Assembly (NCBI GenBank): GCA_025200525.1
Contig: CM045767.1
Location: forward strand, 117,860,021-117,924,020
Length of the DNA stretch: 64,000 nucleotides
DNA from: Camellia lanceoleosa
Lineage: Eukaryota > Streptophyta > Magnoliopsida > Ericales > Theaceae
Reading direction: 5' to 3'
The position numbers and the translations under genes are program-made. The notes beneath the pieces were generated by a model. It was not told where the DNA came from and searched no databases. It worked only from the letters and a program-made list of their open reading frames with translations. Every line of letters starts with the position of its first letter. Position 1 is the stretch's first letter. Shown in pieces: positions 1 to 11,120 of the stretch.

Positions 1-1
1 T

Positions 2-820
2 CAGTACAAGCGTGGTCTCCCGGTCGAACATAGACTGCGGGACTCGCTTACCATGGATCAGCCGACGTCCATGGGTCAACTCATGCAGCGCATCAATGAG
101 CACATCCGGGTTGAGGATGATGCTTCGGCATCTACCGCGAAGACAACTCCGGTAGCAACAGACAAGACGACAGCAGGCAAGGTGCACGCAGTAGGACAGG
201 AGTCCAGCCGCTCAAGTGATAGAGCAGAGGAATCAGACCGTGGTTCGAATCGTAAGAACCGGGGTAGAGGACGACGGAACGACCTGGATGATTACAACCA
301 TGATGATGTAGCAGATGCCAACAGAAGATTGAAGGCAAGGACTGGCATCACTATGGTCTTCAAGATTCCAATTTATCGCATACTTAGTGAGACCCAAAAC
401 GAGGAGTATGGCCGGTTTCCTACTAAGTTGGGCGATTGACAGAAGGGCTACAATCCGCGGTATCGTTGCACATTCCACTGGGAGAGAGGCCACCGGACTG
501 AGGATTGTTTGCCTTTAAGGCAACACTTAAAAGAGCTGGTCGCGGCCGGGCACCTAGACCTTTACATCGATGGCGGCGTAAAGCTGAACCATGCTCCGGT
601 TGATTCCCGGGTACAAGATGACCGAGATGCGCCGCCACAAGGAGTTATTAATGTCATCCACGGCATAGTGGAACCGGAACGTGTTTGCGAACTCCGGGGT
701 ATGATCAAGAAAGCAGAGCATATGAGGGAAGTTTTGTCGGTGCAGCCCGCCATCAAGAGAGGGAAGACCGAAGAGAAAGATGTGATAAGTTTCTCTTCAA
801 GGGATCTAGAGCGTATCTAG
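2..820 (+). pseudogene. gag: Tat-1 gag, C-terminal part with zinc knuckle
   Basis: The frame is open from base 2 and reads into the window, so the gag start and capsid-like domain lie upstream. The ATG at 53 is internal, since the homologous Tat-2 frame runs straight through this point. The middle is rich in Arg, Asp and Ser and should be disordered. A zinc-knuckle-like block (CTFHWERGHRTEDC) lies at about 470-511 with its Cys and His residues intact. Two in-frame stops break the frame, TGA at 437-439 and TAG at 818-820, with recognisable homology to Tat-2 on both sides of each. Gag normally packages the element RNA in cytoplasmic particles; this copy cannot do so without readthrough. Confidence 0.8.
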
Positions 821-1162
821 ACGCCGCACAACGATGCCCTAGTAGTAACGCTACGCGTCAAGGAATTTGATGTCAAACGAATCTTGATCGATCAGGGAAG
901 CTCGGTCGAGATCATGTATTACGACGCGTTCAAGCAACTCAAACTCCGAGAGACAGACTTGGCTCCGGCAACTTCGCCACTTGTTGGTTTCAACTCACAG
1001 CCAGAGTGGCCCTTGGGAAAGATTATCCTGCCGGTCAAAGCGGGATCCGTCGTCAAGCAGGTGGAGTTTTGGGTGTTACATGTGCCTTCAACTTACAACC
1101 TCATCCTTGGAAGGGGATGGCTTCACGCCATGCAAGCTGTAGCATCGACCTACCACTAGGTT
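821..1162 (+). pseudogene. Tat-1 aspartic protease
   Basis: This segment is in the same frame as gag. It carries the retroviral-type aspartic protease signature [11 protein letters not shown] near 875-907, with Asp as the catalytic residue, and the C-terminal [10 protein letters not shown] block near 1093-1123 (the family's ILGRxWL flap-end motif). The enzyme would cut the Gag-Pol polyprotein. The segment ends in a TAG at 1157-1159, where Tat-2 has Gln, after which homology continues in the same frame. It is therefore a nonsense mutation and not a natural gene end. Confidence 0.82.
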
Positions 1163-2454
1163 ATGAGATTCCCCCTGGCTATGGGGGCAATCGAGGAGAT
1201 CTGGGGGGATCAAGTCATGTCCAAACAGTGCTTCGTGACGGTGAACGGAAGCCGGGCTGCTAAAGGCTTCGTGCAAATGATAGAAGGACCGGAAGACCGA
1301 GGAGTTCTGGAGGATATGGGCACCAAGGCAGAAGACAAGGCTGTAGAGGATTTGGTGGAGATGCGAATCGATATGGAACAACCGGATAAGTTCTTCCTGT
1401 TCGGTTCCAGCTTTACCGCCCAGGAGAGGACTGAGATGGTTGAGTTCTTGATGGCCAACATCGAAGTCTTTGCATGGTCGCCTTACGACATGCCCGACCT
1501 CGATCCAAGTTTTATTTGCCACCACCTTAACGTCTTCCCTGGAGCAAGGCCAGTCATCCAGCGAACAAGGAGGTCGGCGTTGCATCATGCCGAGGTAGTA
1601 GCAGAGGAAGTCAAAAATTTGCTTGAGGCACGAGCAATTCAGGAAGTGCACTACCCTCGGTGGATCTCCAACACAGTGGTGGTGCCCAAGAAGAATGGCA
1701 AGTGGCGAGTATGTGTTGACTACAAAACAGTCAACCGAGCTTGTCCCAAAGATAGCTTCCTCTTACCGCGAATTGACCAGCTCGTGGACTTGACGGTTGG
1801 CCATAATAGGCTCAGTTTCCTGGATGCCTACCGCGACTACCATCAGATCGCCGTGCATGGGCCAAACCGAGAAATCACCTATTTCACAACTCCAAGAGGA
1901 CTCTTTTGCTACCGGGTCATGCCTTTTGGTTTAAAGAACGCCGGGGTAACTTTTCAGAGGATGGTGACCAAAATGTTCGCTCCTTTGCTTGGTCGGACAA
2001 TGGAGGCTTACATCGATGATATGGTGGTAAAAAGCCGACATGAAGCAAACCATTTGTCCGACCTAGCCGAGATGTTTTCCATTCTCAAGAAGCGCACCTG
2101 AACGCGTCCAAGTGTGCCTTTGGCGTGGGATCCAGAAAATTTTTGGGATTCCTAGTCACAAACCGAGGCATCAAAGTAGACCCGACCCAGATCAGAGCCA
2201 TGCAAGAGTTGAAGCAGCCCAGCTCGGCAAAGGACGTTCAACATTTGGCCGCATTGGCCACCGCGCTTAATCGATTTATAAGTCGGTCATCAGATCGCTG
2301 CCGTCTATTCTTTCAGGCATTGAAATCAAAGTTCTCGTGGGATGAAGAGTGTGACCGAGCTTTAGTTGAGCTCAAGGAATATGTTTCTTCTCCGCCATTG
2401 TTGGTTACGCCTAAGCTGGGTGAGGAACTTTACCTTTACCTCGCTGTCTCATAG
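1163..2454 (+). pseudogene. Tat-1 reverse transcriptase
   Basis: RT blocks are clear in order: a primer-grip-side block WISNTVVVPKKNGKWRVCVD near 1660-1720, RIDQLVD near 1770, FGLKNAGVTFQRM near 1925-1963, and the catalytic YIDDMVVKS near 2009-2035 (YIDD form of YxDD). The frame breaks at about 2093-2101, where homology shifts to another frame (LNASKCAFGVGSRKFLGF...) without loss of the thumb region. A TAG at 2452-2454 then stands where Tat-2 has Gln. The enzyme would copy element RNA into DNA. This copy is dead because of the frameshift and stop. Confidence 0.88.
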
Positions 2455-2800
2455 CACGCAGTCAGTGCGGTGCTTGTCCGAGCTGAAGGAATCAAGCACC
2501 TCCCAATCTTCTACGTCAGTAAAACCTTGCTGCCGGCAGAGACAAGATACTTGTCGTTGGAAAAGCTTGCATTGGCATTGATGATGGCTTCAAGGAAGTT
2601 GGCACATTATTTCCATGCTCATACCATCATCGTACTGATCGAGTTCCCCCTGAAGGCCTTGTTTGAACGGGCGAACTTCTCTGGCCGAATTCTCAAATGG
2701 GCGGTCGAATTGGGGCAATTTGATGTCAAGCTTCAGCCACGCACAGCTATAAAGGCCCAAACTTTGGCCGATTTCGTTGCAGAATTCTCACCAGGGACCC
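2455..2800 (+). pseudogene. Tat-1 first RNase H (gypsy type)
   Basis: The region directly follows RT in the shifted frame. It carries the usual Ty3/gypsy RNase H features: a degenerate [11 protein letters not shown] block near 2460, the [24 protein letters not shown] block near 2510-2580, and the end block TLADFVAEF near 2761-2787. In the Tat lineage this first RNase H is usually degenerate and is backed up by a second domain, which is also present here. The residues after 2800 form the acidic spacer described separately. Confidence 0.75.
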
Positions 2801-3240
2801 ATCCGGTATGCCCGGTCGATATTGCCGCGGCAGAAGAAGAAGACAATGCAAGCCAGTCCGAGTTACAACAACTTGGTGGAGTTGGCGTCACGGAATTTGC
2901 ACGCCCCACCGAAGTGACCTCAACTTGTACAAATCTATCAACCGGTGACGCGACGACGGAGTCGGGTATTGTAGTCCCACCCATTCTATCCGGTACCGCA
3001 TCACCAGGAGAGGAGGTAATGGAACTACTCAGCACAGAGCCTGTGGCCGGCATAATACCGCAACCTGGTGATTCGCCTATGGACTTAGACATCGTAGCTC
3101 GACTTGACGAGTCCGGTGCCGAATCATTAAGGGGTGTAGGAGTAGGACCAGTTAATGCAGAACTTGAAACCAGACAGCCGAGCAACCGTGATCTCATCAC
3201 CCTTCGCAACTCTCAAGACCCATCAGACTGTTGGAAGCTT
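2800..3240 (+). other. Tat-1 acidic spacer between the two RNase H domains
   Basis: About 145 codons rich in Glu, Asp, Thr, Ser, Pro and Gly separate the two RNase H domains. No catalytic motif is visible and the segment looks disordered. It ends in CWKLFVGEM, directly followed by WKLFVDGAS of the second RNase H, so WKLFV occurs twice in nine residues. Tat-2 has the same junction (25160-24930) but a shorter and diverged spacer, so the linker evolves fast while the junction is kept. Confidence 0.6.
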
Positions 3241-3640
3241 TTCGTGGGGGAGATGTGGAAGCTTTTTGTTGACGGAGCGTCCAACCGTCACGATGCCGGG
3301 CTAGGTATCGTTCTTATCTCCCCTAATGGCCTAACCATTGAACACTCCATCACACTTGGCTTCCCAGCATCTAACAACGAGGCTGAGTACGAGGCTCTTT
3401 TGGCCGGGCTCAAGAGCGCTATTCAGATGAAGGCTACCGAGCTGATTGTATACAGTGACTCCCAACTTGTGGTTAACCAAGTCTCAGGGATTTACGAAGC
3501 AAAGGATGAAAGAATGGCAAAGTACCAAGCTCTGGTCAGGGAACACATCAAACAGTTTCTGGAAATCAGAGTCCAACAGATTGGCCGTGAAGAAAACAGC
3601 CGGGCTGATGAATTGGCCAGCCTCGTTTCGATGGTAGATA
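3241..3640 (+). pseudogene. Tat-1 second RNase H
   Basis: A complete RNase H fold signature is visible: Asp in LFVDGASN near 3265, Glu in [10 protein letters not shown] near 3375-3405, Asp in [11 protein letters not shown] near 3450-3480, and Asp in RADELASL near 3600-3625, giving a D-E-D-D catalytic set. This is the additional RNase H described for Tat-lineage elements, sitting between the first RNase H and integrase. It would remove RNA from the RNA/DNA hybrid during reverse transcription. No stop lies within this domain, so it is one of the better-kept parts of Tat-1. Confidence 0.85.
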
Positions 3641-3659
3641 GTACGTCTCCAAACCCCCT

Positions 3660-4951
3660 ATTAATTGACTTTGTTCCACGGTCAAGTATTGAAGACGCCG
3701 GGCAGACGGATATACTCTGCGCCGCACTAGGCCCTTCTTGGATGGACCCCATAATCTTGTTTCTCAGGGACTGGACTCTTCCTACCGACAAGAAAGAAGC
3801 GCATAAAGTCCGGGTGAAGTCAGAGCGGTTTTGGCTCTCTCCATCTAGTGCGTTGTATAAAAAGTCCTTCACTGGCCCTTACCTAAAGTGCGTGCACCCG
3901 AGTAGTGTAGAGGCCTTCCTGTTTGAAATTCACGAAGGCATTTGTGGCAGCCATATAGGGGGCAGGTCCTTGGCCTACCGGGCTATTTCGCAGGGATACT
4001 GGTGCCGTTCATGTAGGCCGACGCATAGAAATATGTCCGTAAGTGCGAAAAATGCCAAAAATTCGCCCATCAGATCCATCAACCTGCCAGGGAACTTCTC
4101 CCACCGCCCTCGCCTTTGCCATGTGGGCCTGGACATATGGGGCCATCGCCAAAGATCGCAACCGAAAATTCTACATTGCGGCCACAGATTATTTCACGAA
4201 ATGGGTTGAAGTTGAGCCCTTGGCAACAATCAAAGAGAAAGACGTGAAGCGGTTTGTCTGGCAGAGCGTGGTCACGCGGTTTGGCGTCCCAAAGATTTTG
4301 ATTTCTGATAATGGCACCCAGTTTGACGGTCGCCTATTCAGAGGATTTTGTGAAGATCTGAAGATTGAATTTTACAACTCCATTCCGGCTTACCCACAGT
4401 CCAATGGTCAGGCCGAGGCATCAAACAAAACTATTCTTGATGGGTTGAAGAAACGGCTAGAGAAGGCAAAGGGAAAATGGGCCGAGGAATTACCCAGCGT
4501 CCTTTGGGCGTATCGAACAACCCCGCGGCGATCTACCGGGGAGACTCCATTTGCTTTGGCTTATGGCATGGAGGCGGTCATACCTCTGGAAGTTGGCATG
4601 CCCACCCTACGAAGCGAGAGTTTTGAGCCAGAACTGAATGCCGAGGCAATTGCCTTCGAGCTGGACCGTCAGGAAAAGGCTCTCATCTACATGGCCGCCT
4701 ACCAACAAGAGCTCTCAAAGAAGTACAACAAGATGGTACACCCCAGACCATTCAAAGTTGGTGATTGGGTTTTGAGGAAAGTGATGGGCAACACCCTGGT
4801 GCCAGGTGAAGGCAAACTAGGGGCAAATTGGGAAGGACCATATAAGATCACCGGTTTGGCGGGCAAGGGGGCTTACCACTTGAAGGATCTAGAGGGAAGA
4901 GCAATACCCCGACCATGGAATGTGGCCAACCTCAAACTGTATTATTTCTAA
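3660..4951 (+). pseudogene. Tat-1 integrase
   Basis: The N-terminal HHCC region starts near 3895 with the block [20 protein letters not shown] and His residues in [12 protein letters not shown]. Between about 4000 and 4150 the frame is lost at least twice, taking out the first catalytic Asp context. Homology resumes with [12 protein letters not shown], the second Asp in ISDNGTQFDG (about 4300-4330) and Glu in NGQAEASNK (about 4405-4430). The C-terminus has the GPY/F-type block NWEGPYKITGLAGKGAYHL near 4825-4880 and ends at TAA 4949-4951. The enzyme would insert element DNA in the nucleus; this copy is inactive. Confidence 0.88.
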
Positions 4952-5069
4952 GCTTTTGCTTTCTTTTCTTGTGCAAAGGAATTTTTTGGGCTTGCACTTC
5001 AGAATGTAATTCTTTTTGTCAATATATAGAAGTGATTTTGCTTTAACACTTGGACTGTTGTTTTAATTT

Positions 5070-5945
5070 AAAAACCGAGATGATTTGCTCCGGTTGGAAA
5101 AGTTGGTGTTTTGTCCAACTTAAGATTCCCAACCGAGATGATTTGCTTCGGTTGGAAGAGTTGGTGTTTTGTCCAACTTAAGATTCCCAACCGAGATGAT
5201 TTGCTCCGGTTGGAAGAGTTGGTTTTTGTCCAACTTAAGCCATCTCAGCCGTGATGATTTGCTCCGGTTGGTGCAGTTAATGTTTTGTTCAACTTAGATA
5301 TTTCTTGCCGAGATGTTTTGCTCCGGCTAGAAGAGTTGATGTTTTGTTCAACTTAGATATTTCTTGCCGAGATGTTTTGCTCCGGCTAGAAGAGTTGATG
5401 TTTTGTTCAACTTAGATATTTCTTGCCGAGATATATTGCTCCGGCTAGAAGAGTTGGTGTTTTGTCTAACTTAAGATTCCCAACCGAGATGATTTGCTCC
5501 GGCTGGAAGAGTTGGTGTTTTGTTCAACTTAAGATTCCCAACCGAGATGTTTTGCTCCGGCTAGAAGAGTTGGTGTTTTGTCCAACTTAAGTCTCCCAAC
5601 CGTGATGCTTTGCTCCGGTTGGTGCAGTTGATGTTTTGTTCAGCTTAGATATTTCTTGCCGAAATGTTTTGCTCCGGTCGGAAGAGTTGGTGTTTTGTCC
5701 AACTTAAGTCACCCCAACCGAGATGATTTACTCCGGTTGGAGGAGTTGATCTTTTGTTTAACTTAAGATTCCCAACCGAGATGATTATTTCGGTTGGAAG
5801 AGTTGGTTGTTCGTTAAACTTGTTATCACCAACCGAGAAGGATATTCCGGTTTTTGAAGTTGCTGTTTTGTTATGCTTAAGTACTTCAACCGAGTTATGT
5901 ATTCCGGTTGACGAAGTGTTCAAATTTATGATCTATACCGAGATG
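5070..5945 (+). repeat. ~58-bp tandem array downstream of Tat-1 pol
   Basis: About fifteen imperfect copies of a 57-60-bp unit follow integrase. Each unit holds a core CCGAGATGNTTTGCTCCGG followed by a block around GAAGAGTTGGTGTTTTGT and CAACTTA. Copies in the centre (about 5290-5430) are nearly identical and the edge copies (5770-5945) are degenerate, the usual pattern for unequal exchange. Short ORFs across the array look like reading-through of the repeat and are not counted as genes. Tat-2 has a comparable array at the same place. Confidence 0.92.
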
Positions 5946-6091
5946 TTTTGCTGAAGATGGAATTAATGACAATCGTGCAAACACTTAGCAAAAATATCAA
6001 GTTTTTCATTGCTAGAAAGTCAGTACAAAAGGTGGGGACAGAGCCCGGTTACATCAGAAGTGCAGAAAGCAAACATACAAAGAAAAGAAAA

Positions 6092-8061
6092 CTAAACTAG
6101 GGGGGAGAGGTTGGTAAACTCGTCCTCGGTGGTTTCAAGGTTAATGGTTGGGCTCTTGTCTTGGGCACCGGGCTCGTCGTTGCCGGGCTGCTCCTGCAAC
6201 TCGGCATCCTCTGCCTCGGTATCTGTCTCGTCGTCTCTTTCTTCAAGCCCTTCCTCGGCCTCGGCTTGCAACGCGCTGAAGACGTCGTTTGCATAAGGCA
6301 CGAGGTAGGCCGGTAGGGAAGCTGGAGGAGGATTGGAGAACACGTCGGTGCCGGAGCCCTGGCCGAGATGCTCACAAGCAGATTTCCAGCCGGCTTTGAA
6401 GTAGATGTCCTGAGTTGCGAACACCTGCTTCTTGTAGTTTTCTTCGGCTTCGTTGAAATCGACATTGTTTGCATCTTGGCAGTCCTTTTTTCTTGATTTC
6501 TTCAGAGCGTCTAGCTCGGCCTGGAGTTCATCTCGTTTTTTCTCGGCCGCATCCAGCTGACCGAGCAGTCTGTTGTTATCTGCATTGGCATTTTCAAGTG
6601 AAGTTTTTGCCCGGCCAAGCTTGGCTTGGAGGCTCTGGACTTGGCTGGCTGTGTCATTGGCCTTTTGCCTAAGTCTGTGGATGCGCTCCATTACCAAGTG
6701 TTGTTTTTGAATGGCCTACAAGAAGCAAAGCTCATTAGAAGAGGAACCGGGCAAACACTTGTGGAAATTTCAAATTGAGAGGAAGATTGACTTACCCTGG
6801 CCATCGACTTTACTGATGATTTTACCAACCGAGTGTCAGGGACGTGGTCACTGCCAACGACGTCGCTCGGTAGTAGGAGTGCCTTGGAGAGATCAAAGGC
6901 TAGTAAGTGTTCCTTGTCAGCCTTGATCGAAGCAGTCGCCGGGATGTCCTGACCCCGGTGTTTCAACTGTGGGCACTAGGCCGGTATTGGATTAACTGTT
7001 TCAGTAGGTTGCTCGGTGGTGAGTTCGGCCACCAGCTCGGCGAACGGATCCGCGCGAGCTCTTTTGCTAGCCCGGCGTTGTGTTGGTTGCTTGCTGGATT
7101 GCCCAGCTGAGGGGGTAGAAAGAGCGATCACGGCATTGCTAGCTTGTCCAGCTGTTGGCGAGTGGATGACAACGCTCGGGATCTCAGCTGATGTGGCGGT
7201 GAGCAAGTTCTTGATTCTGCTTCTTTTTGCTATCTCTTGCTCCTCGGTTAGATGGATGAGCGGAACGTCTAGAAGGGTTGGATCTGGTGGAGGTAATGGA
7301 GCGCGAAGGAAGTCTGTGACTTTACTCCGGCGGGGAGCGGAATATCTGTACGTGGGGGTGTAGCCGAGCAATTGGTTGCAATCTCGGTTGCGATACCGGA
7401 GTGCCGTCCTGATTGCCTCGACGTTGGGGAAGTGGTAGTTGGCTTGTAAGGCTTGGATTGCTGCAAAAAAAAAAAAAAGAGACCAGAGAAAATGATTAAG
7501 TACAGAAACAGGGAAAAAGTAAGTCAACCGAGTTAACTTGTGCGGCTTACATGTATTGCCAAAATTTTTGTTGATCATCCAGCCCGGTACTGCGGCTGTC
7601 TCGTAATTGCCCGACACCTAGAAAAAATCATCATCGTGAAGATCCTTGTCTGGAGTGCCGGTCACGATTTTCTCTCTACCCGGTCTAATTTTGAGGTAAT
7701 AGGCGAGACCGTCGCCGGTGTGGCCTAATCTGTATTGGCGAAGGATCTCGGCTAGACCTAGGCTTATGCCTAGCCGATTGTTCAGTTCGTGCACGCCGTT
7801 TATTATCTGGTATGTATTGGTGGATACTTGGGTTGGTGCCAGCCCGGTTCGGCGCAGGAACTCGGTCATGAGGGGATTGACCGAGAAGCGGAGGCCTTCT
7901 TCTACTATTGACAGCACGGTGAAGGGGCATTGGCCAAGTCTGCCCCAGGGTGTTGTTTTCTCTTCCGCCAGCTCTAGATGGACGTCGGCCGGGATGCCGT
8001 ACTCCTCTCTAAAGGCATCTAGCGCGGCTGGAGAGTCCACTAGGAAGCGGAATTTCCCCAT
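6092..8061 (-). pseudogene. Tat-1 antisense gene (Transposase_28-like, coiled coil), 3 exons
   Basis: The gene model is exon 1 8061-7551, intron 7550-7461 (GTAAGC...TTGCAG, phase 1), exon 2 7460-6796, intron 6795-6716 (GTAAGT...TTGTAG, phase 0) and exon 3 6715-6092. Coding length is exactly 1800 nt (599 aa). Residues 1-150 resemble the 'putative gypsy type transposon' domain (Transposase_28 family) of plant Tat elements, with blocks such as YGIPADVHLELA and LSIVEEGLRFSVNPLM. Exon 3 begins with a heptad-rich coiled coil (about 70 residues) and ends in an acidic tail. Two nonsense codons interrupt it: TAG at 7620-7618 where Tat-2 has Trp, and TAG at 6978-6976. Function is unknown. An antisense ORF at this position is established for the Tat lineage. 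Confidence 0.82.
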
Positions 8062-8716
8062 GTGACCGAGCTAGTGTATCACAGCTGAGGGGTTTGGCAC
8101 AGTGCTAGTTGGATTTTGCTCCGTCTTGAGAGCCTCAGTTGTGGTCAAAGGTCTCCTTGGACTCTGTAGGAAAAGGATGGCAAGTATGAGTGTGAGCGCG
8201 GTCGCGCAAAGCGAGCTTGATTTTAGCTCGGTCATGAAAAGTGCCAAACCACCTCGGTGTTCTAAGCTTACTAAGGAGCCCGGTCGCCCAAGCGGACCAG
8301 ATATTAGCCCGGTTGAACGACCTGGTCCACTTTGCTATCTCGATTTTAGCTGGGTTTGTGACAAACATGTTATTTGCTTGGTTCTTAGAGTTTTTTGGAT
8401 CAAAAGAAGACCAGGAGCCCGGTCCGCCCCAGTTTTTCAGTGTTCTTCAGGAAAAATGAAGAACACTATGAATGTTCGAAGGTTTAGGGTGGTTTTTGGG
8501 GCCCGAATCCTAAAAACTACGTTTTTCTACTCTAATGTGTGAAATACCAGGAGAAATGGAAATAAAAGAGAGGTTAAAGGGCATACCTGTGAAGGGCAGT
8601 GGTTCTTCCTTCTTCCAACACAAGCTCAACGATGGCGAAGGAGAAGGGGGCATAGGAACTCTGAGATGCTTGAACGAGGAAATGGCAGTAGGAAGGAATG
8701 AGAGAGGGGAGTGGCC
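8062..8716. other. Tat-1 non-coding region between antisense gene and 3' LTR
   Basis: No supported gene. It should contain the leader and promoter of the antisense gene (reading left) and the end of the Tat-1 internal region. It carries several copies of the TAGCTCGGT/AGCCCGGT motif. A purine-rich stretch, GAGAGAGGGGAGTGG at about 8699-8714, is a candidate polypurine tract for Tat-1. Confidence 0.45.
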
Positions 8717-9986
8717 TGTACATAGGCTGAAAACCGCCAAAATTTGAATTTCATTCGATGGCGGTTGGCCGCTCGAGGACGAATGGGAGGGCGCCACCTG
8801 TCACCATTAATGGCAGCATCAGAGTTGAAGAGACGGAGGACAGGTGAGGCGTCAGCCGAGCAAAATGAAAAGACAGGCTGGAGAGTCGAGGAGTCAACCG
8901 GGCTACATTTGAAGCAGGGATCACCAGCCGTGGAGTATAACCGAGCAAGTTTGCAAACAGGAACGTTTAACTAGCCCGGTCACCATTTCGCATTTTAACA
9001 ACCGAGGAGGCGTAATCCCGGTCAAAGTGAATAATCCCAGTCACGTTTTTGCGGACGGAATTAAGGGGCAATTGAGAGGGAGATTTATGATCTGGAATTG
9101 GGCCGAGGTAACGGCCGAGAAGATTGGTAGCCAAGTGGATCATTGGACTGAAATGATCCATGGTCCACCCACACACAGACTGACCGGGTGTGTGGGCTGC
9201 TACGCGCCGCCCACCTGCTGGCTACTAGGGAACATCAAGGCGGTGTTAGAGCCACCACGCGCGCCAGTCTGGATATAAGTTGCTCAGTTAAGGCGACGCT
9301 CGGTTAGATCGAGCTACGTGTATGGCATAGGCGGCGATCGAGTTAGTGAGCAGCGCGCCGGAAAGGCGTCATCGACCGAGGTACTTGCCTGCCCGGCAAG
9401 AAGGACAACCACAGTCGAGTTGAATAACCGGTGCGGAAAAGGCGCCACCGAGAGATACTGTTTGCTTTCGGCGAGGAGGCCGACCGCAGGTGCTCACGAG
9501 ATGTCTCGGGCTCGGCTATGCCGAGGTGTTGCCTAGCCTGGTTCTCTTGAGCGTAGCCAGTGAAGTGCATGTGTGTAACGCGCAGCCCGGCCATGGATAG
9601 AGCAGCTCGGCTGCCGAGCTCCAGCAGATAGGGCTGGCAGTTGAGATTAGGCGATGTTCAGCGAGGTTTACGCTGACAGATGGGATAGCAGAGCCACGTG
9701 TCAGGAGATGATTGGGAGTGGATATTGGGCGCAGAGGGTATATAGGCATGTCTGCGCCCCTACACAGGGAGATGAACATTTTTTGGTAAGAAAACTTTTA
9801 CACTCAAGCACTCTCCTCTCTCTCTCTCTATCCCATCCCAAGGTGTGTGCTAACTTGATCGTCGGAGGGGTTTTCCGGCCACACACCGCCTGGTAGCTCA
9901 CCGCCGTTGTGCTTTCAGGTGATTGGATAGAAACGGAGTTTGGAAGAAAGGAGTGCGGGCTAGCCTGAATATTTGCTCTCCGTACA
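8717..9986 (+). repeat. Tat-1 3' LTR (left edge uncertain)
   Basis: The right edge (TACA at 9986) matches the end of the Tat-2 LTR. The left edge is inferred from a TG following a purine tract at about 8700-8716; another TG at about 8803 is possible. Inside are a TATA-like element at about 9739-9745, a CT-rich stretch after it (about 9812-9830), and the block GATCGTCGGAGGGGTTTTCC before the U5-like ...TAGCTCACC...TTTCAGG. This matches the U3-R-U5 order of a + strand LTR. No partner LTR is in the window, so the length cannot be proved. Confidence 0.6.
9736..9750 (+). promoter_or_regulatory. TATA-like box in Tat-1 3' LTR
   Basis: GGGTATATAGGCATG lies about 245 bp before the LTR end. A short GC-rich inverted pair (GGGCGCAGAGG and TCTGCGCCCC) flanks it, followed by a CT-rich stretch, which fits a core promoter and transcript start for the LTR. 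Confidence 0.5.
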
Positions 9987-10700
9987 TCTACGCATGTGGG
10001 TCTACGAGGGTCTTCGGAATTTTTTTAAAGCTTTTTAGATTAAAATAATACTAAATAATAAAATAAGTTAAAATAATTAATAAAACAAAATATGATATCA
10101 AATTCATAACCATTTTATTTTTTTTCTGATAAATATCACATTCAACTAAAAAAATAAATAAATTCAATCTTCAACCCCAACACAATTATTTTAGGGAGAT
10201 TTATTAGAAAATCATTTTTCAAGTGTTTGTATCCCAATTAGTCCATAAAATATTCTTGTATTCTAATAAGTCCTATTATTTGAACATTTAATTTATCAAA
10301 TCTTAATTCTCATATTTAAAGTATTTTATGTACATTTATACCTTTACAAAAAAATTTTAAACGGTTAGTAAGTTAGTGATGTAAACATTCATATTTTACA
10401 AAATGAATATTCACATTGACAACGTAAACATTCATATTGAAATGTTAATATTCACATTATTGGTATGAACATTCACATCATAGAACATTCACATTGTAAA
10501 CGTAAATATTATTAGGGATATTTAGTAGCTATATTGCTCATAAGACTTATTAAAATATAAAAAAATAATATAAATTAAATAAAATATAAATAGATTAAAA
10601 AAAATTATGAAAAAATACCCCACTGTTTCAACTTTTCAACTTTTTAAAATAATCGAAGACAAATAAACTACTGAAATAACGAACTTGCTGGACGGGCCAT
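9987..10700. other. AT-rich spacer with imperfect AACATTCACATT repeats
   Basis: No gene seen. The segment is strongly AT-rich. Between about 10385 and 10510 a 12-20-bp phrase (AACATTCATATT / AACATTCACATT) recurs at least eight times with variable spacing, an eroded short tandem array. Confidence 0.6.
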
Positions 10701-10744
10701 ATATTTTATCTTCAACATTGACGCCCTTGATTCAACACAATCAA

Positions 10745-11120
10745 GAACATCGTGTGCGCATCTCTCCTTCTTCTCTGGGTTTCATTATTAGTACTCACTC
10801 TCAATGCCGAGATCATCGCGTTACGATCTTCCCATAGGCTGATCTACAATCGGAACGATCGATTCGATTTCGATTTCTATTTCGATTTCGATTTCGATTT
10901 CGCACTGTGCTCATCATTCCCTAACTGTGTATACTACTACTACTTCTACTACTACTACTTCTAATTTGGGGTTTTAGGGTCTCGAAGAGCATCGAACAAT
11001 GCCTTCGGTGCTGACCATTGAATTCCTTACCCGCCCTTTTGTTCCTTACCTGACCTCTTTCCATGGCGCTTCAAGCTTTCACCGTCTGAAAAGTCTTGAA
11101 AAGTGTGATCGGCGTGGTAA
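10745..11120 (+). other. Probable 5' untranslated exon region of the unknown host gene
   Basis: GC content rises sharply here relative to the flanks. The stretch includes a CTTCTTCTCTGGG-type pyrimidine start region and hexanucleotide repeats, and it is followed by a donor-like GTAATC at about 11111-11116. No in-frame coding exon is evident. With the acceptor at 12851-12855 it could form a long 5' UTR intron. The boundaries are inferred; only transcript data could fix them. Confidence 0.35.
10864..10971 (+). repeat. GATTTC hexanucleotide and TAC trinucleotide microsatellites
   Basis: (GATTTC)n with one interruption runs over about 10864-10902, and (TAC/TTC)n over about 10931-10963. Both lie in the probable 5' UTR region of the host gene. 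Confidence 0.85.

Larger units (their letters stand above)
1..9986 (+). mobile_element. Tat-1: Ty3/gypsy (Tat lineage) retrotransposon, 5' end outside window
   Basis: Order on the + strand is gag C-terminus, protease, reverse transcriptase, RNase H, second RNase H, integrase, a tandem array, an antisense gene and a 3' LTR. Gene order PR-RT-RH-IN defines Ty3/gypsy. The second RNase H and the antisense ORF after integrase are known traits of the plant Tat lineage. The right end is placed at 9986 because the LTR ends in CTCTCCGTACA, like the CCCGTACA end of the Tat-2 LTR, and both have a similar U5 block ending in TTTCAGG. The five bases after it, TCTAC, would be the TSD, which cannot be checked because the left end is missing. 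Pol is interrupted by stops and frameshifts, so the copy is non-autonomous. Confidence 0.92.

Noticed and set aside
5645..5954. Frames across the 58-bp array with repeated Pro/Thr/Glu phrases
   Set aside because: The peptide repeats just follow the DNA repeat; the frame changes between units and no start context or homology is seen.
8510..9900. Several 65-95-codon frames on both strands in the Tat-1 LTR region
   Set aside because: No family features, mutual overlap on both strands and GC-rich LTR composition; they are chance frames.
10752..10964. 70-codon + strand frame with FDFDFYFDFDFD
   Set aside because: Product of the GATTTC microsatellite in the probable 5' UTR.
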